Positions 6,058-7,831 of a DNA stretch of 7,831 bases are shown piece by piece. Each line of letters starts with the position of its first letter. Positions within the stretch are counted from its first letter, which is position 1. The DNA is from Paracoccaceae bacterium. Its GTDB lineage: Bacteria; Pseudomonadota; Alphaproteobacteria; Rhodobacterales; Rhodobacteraceae. Position numbers and translations under genes: made by a program. The stretch covers positions 1 to 7,831 of the forward strand of contig JAHRVZ010000446.1 in assembly GCA_019090405.1 (NCBI GenBank), in the 5' to 3' direction. The notes under the pieces were generated by a model, which saw nothing but the letters and a program-made list of their open reading frames with translations, did not search any database and had not been told where the DNA came from.

Positions 6058-6546
6058 ATGGAAGATGAAGTTTTGGCGGTGATATCTGTTTCTCAGATGC
6101 GTCGGTGGGCTGGTGTTGGCATGCTGGCTGTTGTTGGGGTCTCGGCGATTTATTTCGCGGTTTCCGCATCGCCGGAATTCGTGGCTCAGGTGTTTCTGAT
6201 CGGTGTTGGAGTACTTACGCTTTGGATGGCAGACAAGATGCGCAGATCAACAGGTCTGTGGATCGAACTGACCAAGACCGAGCTGCGGGACAGCAGCGGG
6301 CAGTTGATCATCAAGGTGGATGATATCGAATCTTTGGATTCTGGTTTTCTGGCGTTCAAACCATCAAACGGTTTCCTGGTCCGATCCAAAATCCGTCAAC
6401 CGCGTGTCTGGGAGACCGGATTATGGTGGCGTGTAGGTAAAAGCATCGGCGTTGGCGGTGTGACGCCAGGGTCGCAAGCCAAAGCCATGTCACAGATCAT
6501 TCTGATGATGTTGGCGACCCGAAATCAGGATTCCCAAGCCACCTGA
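6058..6546 (+). CDS. Two-helix membrane protein of unknown function
   Basis: The product has 162 residues. Two hydrophobic segments (about 17-36 and 41-58) are separated by a short SASPE turn and followed by the basic DKMRRS, so both termini are likely cytoplasmic. The soluble part starts with WIELTKTELRDSSGQLIIKVDDIESL, which has the alternating pattern of a beta-strand-rich, PH-like fold. A run FLAFKPSNGFLVRSK and a Trp-rich GLWWRVG follow, then GVGGVTPGSQAKAM and a final helix. I believe this is a conserved Rhodobacterales hypothetical, but I know no function. The ATG at 6058 is preceded by a strong ribosome site (GAGGGTGGA, ending three bases before). Its last 22 bases overlap, tail to tail, the end of the TadE-like gene on the other strand. 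Confidence 0.85.
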   Translation: MEDEVLAVISVSQMRRWAGVGMLAVVGVSAIYFAVSASPEFVAQVFLIGVGVLTLWMADKMRRSTGLWIELTKTELRDSSGQLIIKVDDIESLDSGFLAFKPSNGFLVRSKIRQPRVWETGLWWRVGKSIGVGGVTPGSQAKAMSQIILMMLATRNQDSQAT

Positions 6547-7082
6547 GGCGCAAAGCGGGGCCGGGTGAATACGAAATTATCCAGCGACACGGTGCTAAGA
6601 CCAACATTGTCAAAGACCGGGATAAACGTATTTGTGGTTTCGACCAAAATGACTCGTTCAGCATCGGGCATGACTGGTAATTTGTCCGTCAGAGACAAGA
6701 CTTCGCTCGTCGTCATCGGATCAATAGCGCCGCGTGTTTCCGACCAGTCCTCATAGAACCTGTTGTCGTCCTCATCCCAGCGTACCACTGATACCCGCAA
6801 AGTGGTTTCCGATGTCGCGCGGGTCAAAAACCGATGAAGCGCGTATATACTGTCCAGATAATCGTCGTTGATAGCCGCGGTTTCGCGCGAAATCATGTCG
6901 CTGATTGTATAGGCCGCTTTAAGGTTGATTGAGCTTTGGCGAAAGCCTTCAAAATACACGTAACATGCCGCTAGCGCCCAGAATAGCATTGGTGTCGCCA
7001 CCACGAATTCCACAGTAGCGGTTGCGTCTGTGTCGCTCCAAAACGCCCGTAAACGGGTTTTTGCCGTCGAGAATAGTTTCAT
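6525..7082 (-). CDS. TadE-like pseudopilin, second of the pair (Tad/Flp pilus)
   Basis: The product has 185 residues from the ATG at 7082. It shows the TadE/TadF layout: a short basic N-terminus, then ATATVEFVVATPMLFWALAACYVY (20-43) with the TVEF motif that opens the single transmembrane helix, and a long periplasmic part. In TadE proteins the prepilin peptidase cuts so that Glu becomes mature residue 5. That puts the cut after Ala20 (A|TATVEF) instead of the usual Gly, an oddity compared with its neighbour. A GTG at 7085 is an alternative start (one residue longer). The context GTGATG overlaps the TGA stop of the upstream gene, and AGGAG lies eight bases before the ATG, so translation is probably coupled. 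TadE proteins are minor pilins needed for adhesive Flp pilus assembly. The 3' end overlaps the convergent gene by 22 bases. Confidence 0.85.
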   Translation of the reverse strand: MKLFSTAKTRLRAFWSDTDATATVEFVVATPMLFWALAACYVYFEGFRQSSINLKAAYTISDMISRETAAINDDYLDSIYALHRFLTRATSETTLRVSVVRWDEDDNRFYEDWSETRGAIDPMTTSEVLSLTDKLPVMPDAERVILVETTNTFIPVFDNVGLSTVSLDNFVFTRPRFAPQVAWES

Positions 7083-7630
7083 CACTGCGGCTCCTGCACA
7101 AATGCCGTGGTTGAAACCAGGCTGTATTGCTTTTCGCCATCTGGGTCGCTGGCCAAGTCTTTACCAAGACCCAACGCGGCATCTGGGAAAATTGGGTTGT
7201 TTCTGGCGCAAACTCTGAGGATCATCAGCTCGTTTTCCTGACCATTCACAAATGTGCGAACCGGCGAGACTTCTTCGCTTTTGTCCGTGCAGTCTGCATT
7301 GGGATCGATATCGACCCAATTGCGTGGATCTATGTTGATCATCTCCAGACGCAAATTTTCGTCGCAATTTTCAATAAATGAGGCGCGGACGCAGATCAGA
7401 TCTTTGATCTCGTCATGCTGTGGGGCTGTCCCCGTACCAAGACGAATGTCCCGCACGGTCAAATCCAAAGCGCGTTCCAATGCAGCGTAGCGCAAATTGA
7501 CGAATGCCAAGTCTACCCCGTACGCCATAATCAACAGCATAAGCGGAAAAACGATCACGAACTCAACAGTAGCGTTACCCTCGTCAGCCCGTCTGAACCA
7601 ACCCAGCCTCTGCTTTAGAGACCATATCAT
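7082..7630 (-). CDS. TadE-like pseudopilin, first of the pair (Tad/Flp pilus)
   Basis: The product has 182 residues. The N-terminus is basic (KQRLGWFRR), followed by DEG|NATVEF: Gly18 at the prepilin peptidase cut and Glu23 at mature position 5, the textbook TadE site. One hydrophobic helix follows (about 22-44, FVIVFPLMLLIMAYGVDLAFV). The periplasmic part has four cysteines (80, 89, 114, 141), which would allow two disulfides. The ATG at 7630 overlaps the stop of the upstream TadG-like gene by four bases (ATGA), and GAGGT sits just upstream, so the genes are translationally coupled. In Tad systems TadE is a minor pseudopilin processed by TadV that helps assemble or anchor the Flp pilus. The family call is firm; the distinction between TadE and TadF is not. 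Confidence 0.9.
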   Translation of the reverse strand: MIWSLKQRLGWFRRADEGNATVEFVIVFPLMLLIMAYGVDLAFVNLRYAALERALDLTVRDIRLGTGTAPQHDEIKDLICVRASFIENCDENLRLEMINIDPRNWVDIDPNADCTDKSEEVSPVRTFVNGQENELMILRVCARNNPIFPDAALGLGKDLASDPDGEKQYSLVSTTAFVQEPQ

Positions 7631-7831
7631 TGGGTCAACCTCAGCTTTCTGATGGAAGATGCAATGGAGTTGAATGCGTCAGCAATTTCCAGACCATCCA
7701 CGCTAAAGAAATGGCCGTCTGAGCTGGCGCAATCTTGCAATACAACTTCGCCGGCTTGGGGGGCTTCAAAGGCAATGGTATAGATCAGGATCGATTCGTC
7801 CTTGGCGGCGTCACAGATGGATTTTGTGCGC
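7627..7831 (-). CDS. TadG-like von Willebrand A pilus-assembly protein, C-terminus only (truncated by window edge)
   Basis: A minus-strand frame is open from the right edge to a TGA at 7627-7629 and gives 67 complete C-terminal residues; its start lies beyond the window. The sequence CDAAKDESILIYTIAFEAP, then LQDCASSDGHFF, then ADAFNSIASSIRKLRLTQ at the end, matches the last strand and helix of the vWA domain of TadG-like proteins: a Cys pair around IYTIAF, a CASS-x-x-x-x-F turn, and the terminal IxxxLxxLRLT. These proteins carry an N-terminal TadE-type helix and are thought to anchor the Tad pilus or contact the surface. The stop overlaps the following TadE-like start by four bases, so this is the upstream partner in the same operon. 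Confidence 0.88.
   Translation of the reverse strand, partial: RTKSICDAAKDESILIYTIAFEAPQAGEVVLQDCASSDGHFFSVDGLEIADAFNSIASSIRKLRLTQ

Overview
The window looks like chromosomal DNA of a marine or related Rhodobacterales (Roseobacter-group) alphaproteobacterium. The basis is the moderately high GC, the gene order hom-glpX-recJ, the sequence of the RecJ, GlpX and Hom proteins, a Tad-pilus pseudopilin cluster, and an intergenic element (GCCTCCGGCGGGAGTATTT followed by GAGAAGAA) that I recall from many Rhodobacteraceae intergenic regions. The taxonomic placement rests on recognition from memory, not on a search.

Layout. Positions 1-399 (+) hold the C-terminal part of a short-chain dehydrogenase, followed by a terminator-like hairpin. 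On the minus strand, reading from about 5212 down to 472, lie a small lipoprotein, homoserine dehydrogenase (hom), class II fructose-1,6-bisphosphatase (glpX), the single-strand exonuclease recJ and tRNA-Glu(UUC). hom, glpX and recJ are separate housekeeping functions (Asp-family amino acid synthesis, gluconeogenesis, DNA repair) that appear to form one transcription unit, possibly broken between glpX and recJ by a hairpin and the repeat element. Divergent from the lipoprotein is a TetR-family regulator at 5321-5929 (+). The gap between the two contains a 9+9 bp palindrome (a likely TetR operator) abutting three perfect 12-bp tandem repeats. A two-helix membrane protein of unknown function follows at 6058-6546 (+). 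Its 3' end overlaps, tail to tail, the last gene of a minus-strand cluster: the C-terminus of a TadG-like von Willebrand A protein (running off the right edge) and two TadE-like pseudopilins, joined by 1-4 base start/stop overlaps.

How it fits together. Most of the window is ordinary core genome. The TetR palindrome suggests autoregulation and possibly control of the divergent lipoprotein-hom transcript. The right end is the minor-pseudopilin part of a Tad (Flp) adhesion pilus system whose assembly genes lie elsewhere. I see no transposase, integrase, CRISPR array, phage gene or toxin-antitoxin pair, and no clear new multi-gene system. The most distinctive feature is the repeat-plus-palindrome control region at 5255-5310. 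No gene-free stretch exceeds 300 bases.
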